A stretch of 64,000 nt of DNA from Pelobates cultripes (GCA_933207985.1 OW240912.1:102980771-103044770), one strand, 5' to 3'; positions 13,401 to 24,639 are shown, counted from the stretch's first letter. Translations and numbers: made by a program. Notes: generated by a model from the letters alone, not told the origin.

Positions 13401-14309
13401 CATATGGCCAACCCCACATTCGACCACAGGCCATGGGAAAAAGGAGGCTGCACATTGATCAAACACTTACACCACAACGATGCCCTGATGCAGTTCCCGG
13501 ACCTCCAGAGCCGATACAATTTGCCACCTTGCTCACTATTCTCCCATCTCCAACTCAAATCACTCCTAGAGCACGACACAGAGAAAGCAACAAATAGGGA
13601 AGCGAAAATCATAGAACAAATCTGTGAAGCTAGAATCATACCGAAAAAAATCATATCTAACCTATATAGATTGCTGATAGTCCCTCAGGGCGAGAAACTG
13701 GAGAAATACCAAGAAGCATGGCAAATAGATATAGGAAAGACTCTACAGACAGAGCTCTGGCAGAAGGCATTCATAGCACACAAAGGTAGATCCAGATGTG
13801 CTTCACACTTAGAGCTAATGCGCAAAATACAGTACAGATGGTACATGGTACCGACCAGGCTAGCGTCTATATACCCCCAAACGTCCAACTGCTGCTGGAG
13901 GTGTGGGAAGGAAGCAGGCACGATGTTCCACATATGGTGGACATGCCCCCGCATCACCGCCTATTGGGTGGAAGTAGGCAACATAATTTCAAAAACTATA
14001 GACCAAACAGTGAAGATAGAACCCGAATGCGGACTCCTCTTCATGACTCTAGAGCAATTCACCAAAACCCAAGCATTCCTAATTTTCCACATACTGATTG
14101 CGGCGAATCTACACATAGCAAAGACGTGGAAACAGACCGACACCCCAGAAATAGAGAGAGTGACCAAACAAGCCACCACAAATATAGACTATGAGACAAA
14201 TACGCACACAGGACATAAACTACAGGACTATAAAATGCTAGCCAAACGAGAGTGGGATGAGTTCCTGGAAGGGAGAGGGGAGGAACGGAGCGACATTACG
14301 ATACAATAA
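10414..14309 (+). pseudogene. L1-B ORF2: endonuclease and reverse transcriptase (two frameshifts)
   Basis: ORF2 nicks target DNA and reverse-transcribes the L1 RNA. The AP-like endonuclease is visible first (ICTYNVRGLN, CLQETH, GDLNH, SRIDGLL, WSDHAPV). The RT follows (KSPGPDGLNSTYYK, RPISLLNTDAKLLAKL, LVSLDAEKAFDRLHW, NGTRQGCPLSPLL, LFADDILLTL). Last comes the Cys-rich C-terminus CWRCGKEAGTMFHIWWTC (C-x2-C-x8-H-x4-C). Frameshifts near 11435 and 13025 split it into three long frames ending at 14309. The start ATG at 10414 is inferred. All catalytic motifs are present, so inactivation is by frameshift only. Confidence 0.9.
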
Positions 14310-14324
14310 ACTACAAGAGTAGGC

Positions 14325-14332
14325 TACTAGAC
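14325..14332 (+). repeat. 8-bp target duplication of hAT, left
   Basis: The word tactagac lies directly before the element's first base and is repeated exactly at 16822-16829. Eight bases is the diagnostic duplication length of hAT transposons. Confidence 0.93.
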
Positions 14333-14639
14333 CAGTGATGGCGAACCTTTTTGAGCCCGAGTGCCCAAACTGCAATACATGCCAACATTTTTCTCCTTAA
14401 AGTGCCAACACGGCAATTAAACACAAATACTGAGGTTTAAGTTTAGAAAAAAACAACTCGTACTGTTGTCCGAACTAATAACTTTTGTTTTAAAAGAACA
14501 CAGAGAGTTCAATGATACAAATTTTAAATAATGATATAAATAGATAAAATTAAGCTTATATTTATTAGTATCTCCAACAAATGCAATACATACACAGTCT
14601 GCTGAATACACACACACAAGACTGCTGAATACAGAGACT

Positions 14640-15070
14640 GCTGAGTACACACACACACAGATTGCTGAGTATACACACACACACACACACAGATTGCTGA
14701 GTAAACACACACACAGATTGCTGAGTAAACACACACACAGATTGCTGAGTAAACACACACACAGATTGCTGAGTACACACACACACAGATTGCTGAGTAC
14801 ACACACACACAGATTGCTGAGTACACACACACACAGATTGCTGAGTACACACACACACAGATTGCTGAGTACACACACACACAGATTGCTGAATACACAC
14901 ACACACACTGCTGAATACACACACACACACTGCTGAATACACACACACACTGCTGAATACACACACACACTGCTGAATACACACACACACACACACACTG
15001 CTGAATACGCACACACACAGACTGCTGAATACGCACACACAGACTGCTGAATACACACACACAGACTGCT
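14640..15070. repeat. CA-rich minisatellite inside hAT
   Basis: More than ten head-to-tail copies of a unit of about 20 bp (cacacacagattgctgagta with variants) grade into (CA)n plus ctgctgaata units. The stretch stays open in several frames on both strands, giving false Cys/Val-rich reading frames. The array ends at the assembly gap. Confidence 0.92.
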
Positions 15071-15071
15071 G

Positions 15072-15171
15072 NNNNNNNNNNNNNNNNNNNNNNNNNNNNN
15101 NNNNNNNNNNNNNNNNNNNNNNNNNNNNNNNNNNNNNNNNNNNNNNNNNNNNNNNNNNNNNNNNNNNNNNN
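15072..15171. other. Assembly gap (100 N)
   Basis: Exactly 100 N characters occur here, a usual placeholder for a gap of unknown size. It lies within the tandem repeats of the hAT element. Sequence order and copy number on both sides should be treated as uncertain. Confidence 0.98.
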
Positions 15172-15241
15172 AGAAATACGTCATGTACAGAGTCACAGTT
15201 AACATACAGTATACATTCATCAATTGGTTAACAGTCTAAGG

Positions 15242-15560
15242 CAGTGATGGCGAACCTTTTTGAGCCCGAGTGCCCAAACCGCAATACATGCCAACATTTT
15301 TTCTCCTTAAAGTGCCAACACGGCAATTAAACCCAAATACTGAGGTTTAAGTTTAGAAAAAAACAACTCGTACTGTTGTCCGAACTAATAACTTTTGTTT
15401 TAAAAGAAGAGAGTTCAATGATACAAATTTTAAATAATGATATAAATAGATAAAATTAAGCTTATATTTATTAGTATCTCCAACAAATGCAATACATACA
15501 CAGACAGACTGCTGAATACATACACACAGTCTGCTGAATACACACACACACAAGACTGCT
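15242..15560. repeat. Second copy of the hAT 5' end
   Basis: The segment starting cagtgatggcgaacct repeats 14333-14640 almost base for base, including the internal AT-rich stretch. The 70 bp before it (15172-15241) match neither the hAT nor the L1 around it. Its preceding 8 bp (gtctaagg) are not found after the only right end (16821). It is either a nested related copy or a scaffolding artefact. Confidence 0.8.
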
Positions 15561-15594
15561 GAATACAGAGACTGATGAATACACATACAGACAG

Positions 15595-15880
15595 ACTGCT
15601 GAGTACACACACACACACACACAGACTGCTGCGTACACACACACACACACAGACTGCTGAGTGCACACACACACACAGACACACACACACACAAACACAG
15701 ACTGCTGAGTACACACACACAGACTGCTGAGTGCACACACACACACACTGCTGAGTACACACACACACACAGACTGCTGAGTACACACACACTGCTGAGT
15801 ACACACACACACAGACTGCTGAGTACACACACACACACAGACTGCTGAGTACACGCAAACACAGACAGCTGAATACACAC
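15595..15880. repeat. CA-rich minisatellite, second array
   Basis: Units of (CA)n followed by gactgctgagta recur here. They are the same type as the array before the gap but use gactgctg instead of gattgctg in most copies. Confidence 0.9.
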
Positions 15881-15889
15881 ACTGTATTG

Positions 15890-16440
15890 AGGTGGGGGTG
15901 CGTGTGTGTGTGAGTGTTGTATGTGAGGGGTGCTGTGTGTGTGTGGGGGGGTGCTGTGTGTGTAAAAGCATATGTGTAAGGCGGAGGGTACTGTGTGTGG
16001 GGGGCAGGGGTACTGCTGAGGGTAGGGGTACTGTGTGGGGGGGTAGGGTACTGTGTGAGGGGGGTAGGGTACTGCTGGGATGGTTGGGGTACTGCTGGGG
16101 GGGTAGGGTACTGTGTGTGGGGGGTAGGGGTACTGTGTGTGGGGGATAGGGGTACTGCTGGGGGGGTAGGGGTACTTCTGGGGGGGTAAGGTTACTGCTG
16201 GGAGGGTAGGGGTACTGCTGGGGAGGGTAGGGGTACTGCTGGGGGGGTAGGGGTACTGCTGGGGAGGGTAGGGGTTCTGCTGGGGGGTTATGGGTTCTGC
16301 TGGGGGGTTAGGGGTTCTGCTGGGGGGTTAGGGGTTCTGCTGGGGGTAGGGGTTACTGCTGGGGGAGTGGTAGGGGTTACTGCTGGGGGGTTAGGGGTTA
16401 CTGCTGGGGGGGTACTGCTGGGGGGGGTAAGGGTGCTGTG
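15890..16440 (+). repeat. G-rich minisatellite
   Basis: About twenty copies of a unit near ggggtaggggtactgctggg are present. Each contributes G runs of three to seven bases on the + strand, so the block has high potential to form G-quadruplexes. It begins with (TG)n and ends before a normal-composition segment at 16450. Confidence 0.9.
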
Positions 16441-16572
16441 TGTCAGTATACCCCCCCTCCCTCCTTCTTACCTTTAATGAAGTAGGGGGGGGGGACACAC
16501 AGCCATCCCTGGTGGTCCGGTGGTGGTAAGAACTGCAGGGGGAGGGCTCCAGGAAGCAGCTCCCCTGTCCCC

Positions 16573-16735
16573 CCGCGCAATGCTGTGTGGAGCGTTGCCA
16601 TGGTAATGCGCGGCAACGCTCCACACAGCATCGCGCGGGAGGACAGGGGAGCTGCATCACAGAGCCCTCCCCCTGCCTCCCGACCCGGAAGCAGAGTAGG
16701 CGCCTGCCGTTTCGGGCAGGCAGGTGCCTACTCTG
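16573..16735. repeat. Two GC-rich palindromes near the hAT right end
   Basis: The arm aatgctgtgtggagcgttgcc (16579-16599) pairs with ggcaacgctccacacagcat at 16612-16631. A second arm, gcagagtaggcgcctgcc, pairs with ggcaggtgcctactctgc at 16718-16735. Both sit next to the terminal hairpin and probably belong to the hAT. Confidence 0.7.
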
Positions 16736-17706
16736 CAGTGATGGCGAACCTGTGGCGCGTGCCCACAGAAAGGGCCCGGCGTGCCACCTGTGGCACGCGT
16801 GCCATAGGTTCGCCATCACTGTACTAGACTAAACAAAGAGAGAGACGTAAGTGGACAAAAATCAAAGCTTAACACACTAACCCTTAGGGGAGAGAGACAG
16901 AAGAGTGGACACCCACACTGTACATAGTTATATACAGTTGTACATAGTTTTTCGACTGATGCCAACGCATCTACAGAGAGACACCTAGACCAAACACAAT
17001 CCCTCATGTACAGGCACTAAGTTCCAATAACAGGAACAAGCAATGCATAAGAATGAGCAAGGTCAAGGCCAGAGGAAAATGGATGAGAAAAACTCTGAGG
17101 TTTAACAAGGAAAAGCTGAATATTTCCCCCTCAACCCGCACCCTACCCTACGCACCGCCCAAAACCAATACAAGTACACTCTGAGGACAGGAGATCCCCC
17201 GTAAAAAGGAGTCCCAGGGAGGCAATAGAGGTAACAAGCGTGAACAAGCCAAAACCGAGCGAAAAACGTTGCTGTAACGCATCCTCTTTCATGGGCAACT
17301 AAGTATGCACGACAACACAATCTGTCGCTCACTGTTAGACTGATAAGAATGCAACCATTAACCCTTCCTCTTTGCCTTCTGTACCCTCATGGAGGATTAG
17401 AGTTGTACAACCATCAATCAGAAAAAACAATAGACAAAGAACATTCACAATGCCACTAAAACACAACGCTACAATGTTGTTCAAGGACGCAAGGCACATT
17501 CTATATATTGACCATTCATATCAGGAAGGTAGCAAGACGTAGAGGCCACCCAAGTGGCGCATTCTGCACCGAATGTACTAACTGCACCCATTGTGTACAA
17601 ACAGATGTAAGTACTGTACCACATTTGAACCCCCTCTCCCTCTTTTTCTGTACCCCCTTTGAACTTATGTAACAAAATAAAAATTGTCAAATTAAAAAAA
17701 AAAAAA

Positions 17707-18360
17707 AAAAAATATTGAGAAAGCGTATCTGATAAATCCTTGGTGACCCTTGGGTCGTGAAGAAGAGACTCATTTAATCTCCATATGTTATTACCCTTCC
17801 CATCGCCTTGCAGTTCAATATCCTGGAAAATGGGGGCATGCTCAGACCATGTAATATTTCCTATTTTTGCTCCTTTTACCAAATGTAGATATCTATGGTT
17901 TACAAAAAAACATGTCTATCCTAGAATAGCTATCTGCAACTGATAAAAAGTGTAATCCCTTTCACACTGATGGAAAATACGCCAGCAGTCAATCAATTGG
18001 TAGGAGTGCAAAATTTTTAGGATTAACGACCTCTGACTCTTTTGTGTTTCTCTCGAAACATTTGAAGAACTATCCACTGTATAATCTAACACCATATTAC
18101 AATCCCCACCAATTATCAAAACTCCTTCCTTGAAAACTTCCAGTTTCCTTAAACATGTTTTCAAGAAAGATGCTTGGCTAGCATTCGGCACATATATATT
18201 TGCAAGCGTGATCATTTGGTAATTGAGCTTCCCTTTTAAGAAGATATATCTGCCTCCTCGATCCAATTTACTATCTGATTGGGCAAAGTTCAAATCAGAG
18301 TTTAAAAGAATTGCCACTCCTCTAGACTTGCCTTTCATAAAGTTGCTGTAGAAAGTCTGG
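17707..18360 (-). mobile_element. Old antisense L1, 5' part (L1-A)
   Basis: This is the continuation of L1-A beyond the nested L1-B. It begins with the right copy of the target duplication (17707-17721). The minus strand encodes most of the endonuclease domain. The element is truncated near 18360, where similarity to the start of ORF2 is lost, so the first third of the endonuclease, ORF1 and the 5' UTR are absent. Confidence 0.87.
17722..18350 (-). pseudogene. L1-A ORF2 remnant: endonuclease domain
   Basis: The minus-strand frame 18338-17916 encodes RGVAILLNSDLNF, LANIYVPNASQASFL, IIGGDCNMVLD and the DYTFYQ strand. The frame 17882-17722 adds ITWSEHAPIF (the SDHxP region, with Asp replaced by Glu) and WRLNESLL. 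One stop and a frame change lie between them. The frame then passes across the nested insertion into the linker at 8534. Confidence 0.87.
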
Positions 18361-18959
18361 TTTCATTTATTCGTATTAAGTCTAGGCTGAAAAGTATTTT
18401 TAAACTGCTGTTTGTACAGTGTCTGACTTTGTCCCAAAATTTCTGTCCTGCAGAGGTTTTTGGAATATGCAGTTCAACTAACTTTTAAGTTCCACCAATC
18501 TGAGCCTATGATTTGAACAATTGAATACCTGTTGCCAGCCCCTTTCACAATTTGTTCTAAGGAACTGTACGTAGTATTCGCCAGAGCAGTCCATGTGCAT
18601 AGCTGCAGCTTTAGTCCTTTCTAAACAAGAGACGTGGGTTCTTGCACAGTGTGCATCCACACAACGCAAATATTTGTATGGTTAGAGGTGGAAATATATA
18701 TTCTTCCTATGATCTTGCCATGCCAAATTGCAGGCTTAAAGCTAGAGTGATGTTCATAAATTGCACACAGATTCAACAGGGGGCCTCCTTGCATTCAGGG
18801 CCAGATCTACATGTCAGAAGCTTGCAGGCAAAGTATTTTAAGGAGCACCTACCTCCCACCCAAAAAAAAACCAAAAAACATACTATTAGATTAATTTATT
18901 AACTGAACCTTGTAGATCTAAAAAAAATCTAAAAATATATATTTCAATTTAGTAATTCT

Positions 18960-21560
18960 TTGAATCTGTAAGCATAGTGAGTTTGTGCAGCTGTGTGATG
19001 CATGTAGGGTTAAAAATGTTAGGCAATCCAAGATGGCCAGGTGTGTTTTCCACCAGCTCCTGAGACATCGGGCTAAAAACAAGCAATTTCATGCAAAAAA
19101 AGACTATTATAGGGAATCCCAAGCTACAAGCAGATTGCTGAGCAAGCCCAGCACCAACTTTAACACCGGACTGAGCCATCCTGCTATACAGCTACCGGTA
19201 CTTTACCTGAAGCCTACTAGGGCTGGTGTGTGTGGTTATCCCGGTCCTCGCTTGGACAGTACAGTGGCTCTCGAGCCTACAATCCAGCGGCCTTTTGTAG
19301 CCGAGTGGCGTGAGCAAAATGGCCGCCTTGCAAGTTCCTCACCAACACCATGCAGGCCTGCTGGGCCAGTGTTGGAGAGAGCTTTTCCAATCCAAATTTG
19401 ATGCTATATGCCAAAAGCTCTGGCACAGTGTATACTACAGAGTCATACTCGAACATCCTGCTACGCAACTGACTTGGAGTGATGTCTCCGCTGCCCGTTC
19501 TTCTGGGATGGGGGCCCTCCCGGAGATACCTCCAGCTTGCCATTTACATTCCATGGGGTTGATCCGGAAATCATTTAATCTACGGGCCTATGATCCTACT
19601 ATCTCGGAAAGAGGGATCTGTGGACATGGCCACAGGCCTCTATGGGAGCCTGATTTCCAAGATAACATGGTGCTGCAGCCCTGCGTTTCGAGACTAGTGC
19701 TAAAGTGGGATAACCAGCAATACCTAAATAAAGGCCTACTTTTATGCTTTTTTTACACTGTTCTTTTTTTAAAATTCTTTAATTTTTTGTTGTGCATGGT
19801 ATAACATTAGACTTGCTTAGCCACAATAGCAGTCACAATCAGAGTAAGTACAAGCATTATGGACATGAGATGGCGTACAGATATACAGCACAATGTTTTG
19901 TTTATAATGATAGGATGAAAAGACAGTGGAGAGGCAAAACGTTGTCAGAGGATACAGGCTTTTCGTACTGTCTGTGGTATTGTAGGATAAGGTTCCACAT
20001 TTAGATTACATGCTAGAGTAGACTATCCTATTATTTAATAATTATATACATGCAGGCTTAAACTTATTGCATTGCAGGCAAGGTCATCGCTCAGCGTGCT
20101 ATTGCCCATTATAGCGGTTCTCTCTCCCTCACATTTTGCTATATGACATGCTTGCGCCGATATGTGGATGGCTACAGTACAGTCGCAGTGAGATGTGATG
20201 TGCCATTTTTTGATTTGTTAGTGAAAAAGAAGCCACCTTGGGGCGTAAGACTTGTGTCAGCGCTATTTTGCCTAGGTGCCTAGCCCGCCAGTATTATCAA
20301 GTTGGCCAGAGTGGTGTTAGTGCCGCCATGCGGAGCAGTGGCGGAAGAGACTAGGGTGTGGGTTATGTAAGTAAGTGGTATGAGGTTGTACCCTTACCTG
20401 TCTTGGGCAGCGTAATATGGGTGTTAGAGTGAACGAAGTAAGGCAGGTTGTCAACACATAATATTATAAAGGAAAAATTAAACCATATAACATAACTGTC
20501 ATCACTTGTGTGCCCCTGGATCTGTTGCATCTCAAGCGAGAGTCCCTGGCGGATGTGGCTTGGATGACAGCCAGCTACTATAGTTGGGGAGTCAACCGAT
20601 GCCTTGACTGGGCGCTCCGCTTCCATGTGTGTACTGTCCAGCAACAAATGTCCTGTGTATGCTCACGGACTCTTCGTCCTGCGCCACGTCGTGGCTTAAA
20701 AGAGTAGTCTATCGCTTCTGGACCTGTCGCTGATGAGATGGTTGTGAGGTAGTGGAGCGGTGTGGCTTCTTGGGTCTCTGCTGTTCTGCCGCCCTCAGGG
20801 GGCTTTACGAGGCCCCACCGCGGACCGTCCGACGTAGTGACTGCGTCTTCGTCTGTGTTGGCTGTGAGAGGATGTGCAGCGTTTCATGTGGGAGACCGGC
20901 ACTCCTGCATATCCAAGGGCTGAGTTTTGCTGGCTTTTTGCCTTCAATGTCCGTTTTGCTGCGGTTACTGGTTTGCTGTGCCCTGTCTCTCTCGCCACTT
21001 TCGGGCCTGCCCTCGGGTTGGTGCCGAGATACAGTAATGCGTCTCAGAAGGCTGATGTCGTGCCAGGGCCCCTTAATGTGATTTAATCTCCAGGTGTTGC
21101 GGGTAGTAGGCTAGCTTGTGTCTGTGGGTGCTTTGTGTTGCCAGTGCTGTGTTGTTGCCGGCTCGATCTTAGTGGCAGCGCTGCTGTGCCTCGGATGACT
21201 TGCCTCAGAGTTGGGACCGGCATCACCCCCGCTTGTCCGGGGAAGGGGACGACAAGGCCAGGTCTTCACCGATTCGGGCCAGGTGCTGCTGGGCAGGATA
21301 GCAGGGCAGTGGCCGTCTGCCCCGCTCACCGCCGGAGAAGGCCTCCTCAGATGCAGAGAAGAATTCCCCTCCAGGGAACGGGAGCTCGAAGAGCCAGCCT
21401 CGCCCTGGGTCCAGTGCCTCCTGTGCACGGAGTCCCCATGCTGTCGGTCTGAAGTCGCTAAAAATCATGCTTTTGAGGGTTTAGAGAGCGTTAGTTGGCA
21501 GGATCTGCTCGTACTGGCGACCATCCAGCTCGGCGGTCCGGCCCTGCCCCCACACTGTTT
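18960..21560 (-). repeat. Unclassified GC-rich repeat-like block
   Basis: The block is rich in CpG and differs sharply from the flanking intron. T runs lie at about 19748-19790 and at 21559-21575, so on the minus strand it reads towards A-rich tails. The minus strand starts gggggcagggccggaccgcc and has several short open frames of 60 to 105 codons, none recognisable. It could be one or two non-autonomous retroelements or a degenerate LINE 5' region. I could not assign a family. Confidence 0.35.
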
Positions 21561-22118
21561 TTTGTTTTTTTTTTTAATTTGACTTCAACTTATACTTTAT
21601 TATTTTGTGAACTACTATAAGGCTAGATATGACCCTTTGTTGTAATGCCCAGTACAAGTGGCCATTTCCCTATTATGTGTGCGACATTCAGTGGTAGATC
21701 GACATAACTTACCTACTTACTACCGTGCATGGAAATACATGTTATTCATAACCTCATTGTTGCACGCATTGCAAGTAACATGCATGTCTCTCTTTGCATC
21801 CCCACTGTTACTCACACCTCCTAATACAGCTGTAGACATGCCTTGATTCTTACTTTACTTTAATACAAAAATGTGCTGTTATATCATATGCCATGACTTT
21901 GTGTGTTTTGAGAGGCCTCTTCATGCTGTTGTGGCATAACAAGCGTGTTTAAGCTGAGCACAGAAAAAAAAAAAGAATGTTAAAAGTGATTAGAGCAAAG
22001 GGGTCAGAGACTGGACAATTTCAGAGTTGGGTTATAATAGTATTGGGATTAAAAGCTTGAGAGGGGTTAAATTTAGGGTTGGGCAAGGGGGTGCTTAGGA
22101 CATGTGAAGTTTGAAGAG

Positions 22119-22163
22119 TACATAGGATGTTAAGTACTCCTTAAGTACTTAACATCCTATGTA
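22119..22163. repeat. Perfect 20-bp palindrome
   Basis: Arm tacataggatgttaagtact (22119-22138), spacer cctta, and the exact complementary arm at 22144-22163. It can form a 20-bp hairpin. No transposon termini were recognised around it. Confidence 0.9.
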
Positions 22164-22555
22164 CAGACCTTCCAACAGTCATGATTGGTGACACCTGGGA
22201 ACTGACCCTTGCAGCAAAACATTAGCACATCATTAGGTGCTCTGCAGCGGGCTCTAGGACCGTGCATGGTGTGTTTCAACCCAGGGAGCCTGTCATTAGT
22301 TTGGTGAGCCTGCTTATTAAGGGTGTCACCAATCTACTTTAATTGATAGCAAAGCTGAACGACAAGCTATACAGTGTGCATCACTTATTGCTGTTCACAT
22401 CCCCCTCCTGTAATGCATTTCCTGTGTGATACAATGTTAGTGGGCATGTGGAAAGTAATTGCACCCCTTCACGTGTATTACATATGTATATATTTCTGTA
22501 TATGCAATATCATCCTTAACAGGTTATGTATAAAAAAAAAATCTTTCTATTTCAG

Positions 22556-22658
22556 AAATTATATAGGAGAGAAATTCAACCACCTTTTAAACCAGCAACC
22601 GGGGGACCAGAAGATACTTTTTATTTTGATCCTGAATTCACTGCAAAAACACCAAAAG
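22556..22658 (+). CDS. rps6ka3: RSK2 exon 13: AGC C-terminal extension, first ERK site
   Basis: This 103-bp exon encodes [20 protein letters not shown], then [14 protein letters not shown]. It is the AGC-kinase tail that wraps the N-lobe and enters the regulatory linker. The threonine in AKTPK matches human Thr365, a proline-directed ERK site. The acceptor is ctatttcag and the donor is gtaaaa. The exon ends after the first base of an aspartate codon. Confidence 0.95.
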
Positions 22659-23389
22659 GTAAAAATAAAAAGTTTGACGTGTTCACTCCATAAAGGGTAA
22701 TCATTGGCACTATAGCTCCCTCTGCCTTCCCCTCCCCCTGCCCGTTGCTCGCATGATGCTGGGGTCTTCCCTGGTATTTGCTGGTGGTGGCCATGTTGTG
22801 CCAGGGGAGCACTGTTGAGCAGCTGTGATAAAATCACCTTCTCTCCAGGTGTATGTTGGAGGTATTTATAGGGTGTGATCAGCATGTGTTTGTACAGTGT
22901 GCTCTGGGTGGTATAAATTTGGTATAAACTCCTCTGTCATTGAACTGCTTCTATTGTGTTGGTTTGGGCATATTTAGTACATTGAAGTCAACCAAATAAA
23001 CACAAGCAACTTCCTGGTGGTTGGTGTTTTTAATGGCCAATAATAAATGTACTGACAAAAAAGTAGGTTTTAGGCATATTCTTACCCTGAAACTAACACT
23101 ATTATGTAAGTTTTTTTCGGTAAAATATTATGCATTCAAAATAAATTATCTAGTAAAAAAAATTCAAGGTATGTAAGTAAAAAAAAAAAAAAAAAATAAT
23201 AATAAAAAAAGAGCACTCCATAAGTAAACTAAACCAAATAAATATAGCTCTTTACTTACCCGGTATAAGACACGTTTCCTTCTATGGAACTGTGATCGTA
23301 TTATATATTGTATCCAATTGTACGCTTCCAGCTGTATCCAGTCATCACATTAACATAATAGCACCTTAAAAGGAAACCTAAACACAGTG

Positions 23390-23600
23390 TATAGTGTAAC
23401 ACTGTTATTTATTATACAATCCATAAAACTATAAAAATAAATCGAAAATTTGTGAGGATTAACCAAAAGTCTCATGATGATAACCCACACTTCCTACTGT
23501 TATGCTGTTATCATGAGACTTTTGGTTAAGTCTCAAACTTTTTATTAGTAAGGGTTTTAATTTATTTTTATGGTTTTGTGGTGTGTGTATAATCAGTAAA
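23390..23600. repeat. Foldback element
   Basis: The core arm aaccaaaagtctcatgat (23460-23477) is mirrored by atcatgagacttttggtt at 23511-23528. Weaker pairing continues outward (an atttatttttat arm on each side with ataat near the ends). The whole forms an imperfect hairpin of about 200 bp. No target duplication was identified. Confidence 0.55.
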
Positions 23601-23740
23601 AGAAAATTATTAGATTGGATCTAAAGGATTACCAGGAGTAGTTATGGTGTTTGTAATACACCTTTAAGAAATATAAAAGCTGGATAACAACAATATTTGT
23701 TTACTAGTATATAAAACAGGTTGATAGTCCCAATGTTAAG

Positions 23741-23795
23741 TGTTGATAATAAAACAGTCCCCGTCTTTTAATAAAGTATTATCACAAAGTCAGTA
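23741..23795 (+). repeat. 55-bp repeat, left inverted copy
   Basis: The segment gttgataataaaacag through aataaagtattatcacaaagtc matches, in reverse complement, 26071-26126. The copies are roughly 85 to 90 percent identical by eye. They lie on either side of the RT relic. Confidence 0.7.
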
Positions 23796-24639
23796 CGTGA
23801 TCGCGCACGTCCCGTAAGGAGGGTTGTGATGGAGTGGAATGGAGCGGTTTATGCTTTCGGAGTTTGAGTAACAGCAATCCGATAGATGCTTACAGACGCT
23901 TGCAGATATAACCCACAAGACTAACAGAGCGGTAATCAAGCTGACTGATAACGGAATAAATTTCAACTAGAGTCAGACATTACATTGCGACAAAACAGTC
24001 GAGGTCTGTGCCACGTGAGGCTACAAAAAAAGAATCCATGCGGCTTAAATCAATGCTGCTCAATAATAACGCTCAACGAGGTAGTAAGAGCTAAGGATTT
24101 ATACAAGCTAGAAGTAGTGAAAGTGCCTGAAGACTGAAAAATGGGTGATTTTTCTTACACAAAGTTTCCTGCATATTTCTCAACTCTATTCAAACTGGCT
24201 GTATTCAGAAGAGGGGAGATAAGGAATTAATGGTAAAAGTGAATCATTTATTGTTAAAACTGAATGGTATAATAGTAATACAAGAAATAGAGAGTAACAA
24301 CATTTGTTTATGAGGAAAATACACCGTATAGAAAGGAATCCACAATATAGTGTACATCTAAGGCTGTCATAAGAGGTTATCTAATTTAAAATCGATAAAA
24401 TAAAAATAAAAATAATGACCTGGCGGATTTGTATATACAATTTTGTAATTTATCAAACTCAAACAGAACCCTACTAATCAAAATAAAATAAAGTTTAGCG
24501 AATTTAGTTGAGCGAAAATAAAATTAATTTAAAAACACAAGAGAAAAATCAATCTTACTTTAAATAAAATAAGAATAAACAATTACTACACGGGGAATAG
24601 AGCAAGTAAAAATTTGACCAAAAAAACCTAAATCTTAAA

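Larger units (their letters stand above)
14333..16821. mobile_element. Non-autonomous hAT element in the L1-B 3' UTR
   Basis: The terminal inverted repeats are cagtgatggcgaacct at the left and its complement (aggttcgccatcactg) at 16806-16821. An exact 8-bp duplication, tactagac, flanks it. It inserted 23 bp after the ORF2 stop of L1-B. The interior has no transposase. It consists of an AT-rich 5' segment, CA-rich minisatellites, an assembly gap, a second copy of the 5' end (15242), G-rich minisatellites and two GC-rich palindromes. The unit from 16736 to 16821 is a near-perfect terminal hairpin. It is the youngest layer of the nest. Confidence 0.9.
8555..17706 (+). mobile_element. Full-length sense L1 nested in L1-A (L1-B)
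   Basis: This complete L1 spans about 6.65 kb without its own hAT insertion. It has a short 5' UTR (8555-8674, starting gaggggcatgtcgtgg), ORF1, an inter-ORF spacer, ORF2 (about 10414-14309), a 3' UTR (14310-14332 plus 16830-17690) with cccctctccctctttttctg, and a poly(A) tail of about 20 bases. The 15-bp target duplication and the full length indicate standard target-primed insertion. Both ORFs carry frameshifts. It runs in the sense direction of rps6ka3. Confidence 0.93.
18361..22555. other. rps6ka3: Intron 12, 3' part
   Basis: About 4.2 kb without a recognised gene. A GC-rich, CpG-containing block with repeat character fills 18960-21560 and is listed separately. From 21560 to 22555 the sequence is AT-rich with one perfect 20-bp palindrome (22119-22163). 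The acceptor tttctatttcag lies at 22544-22555. Confidence 0.65.

Noticed and set aside
14640..15070. CRISPR-like regular repeats
   Set aside because: Units are contiguous without unique spacers, and the DNA is vertebrate. It is a minisatellite inside a hAT element.
14417..15223. Long Cys/Val-rich open frames on the minus strand
   Set aside because: They run through CA minisatellites and Ns. The unit length keeps several frames open at once, which is an artefact of repetition.
21111..21582. Overlapping open frames on both strands near 21.1-21.6 kb
   Set aside because: GC-rich DNA has few stops, so overlapping frames on both strands are expected. None has a recognisable protein.
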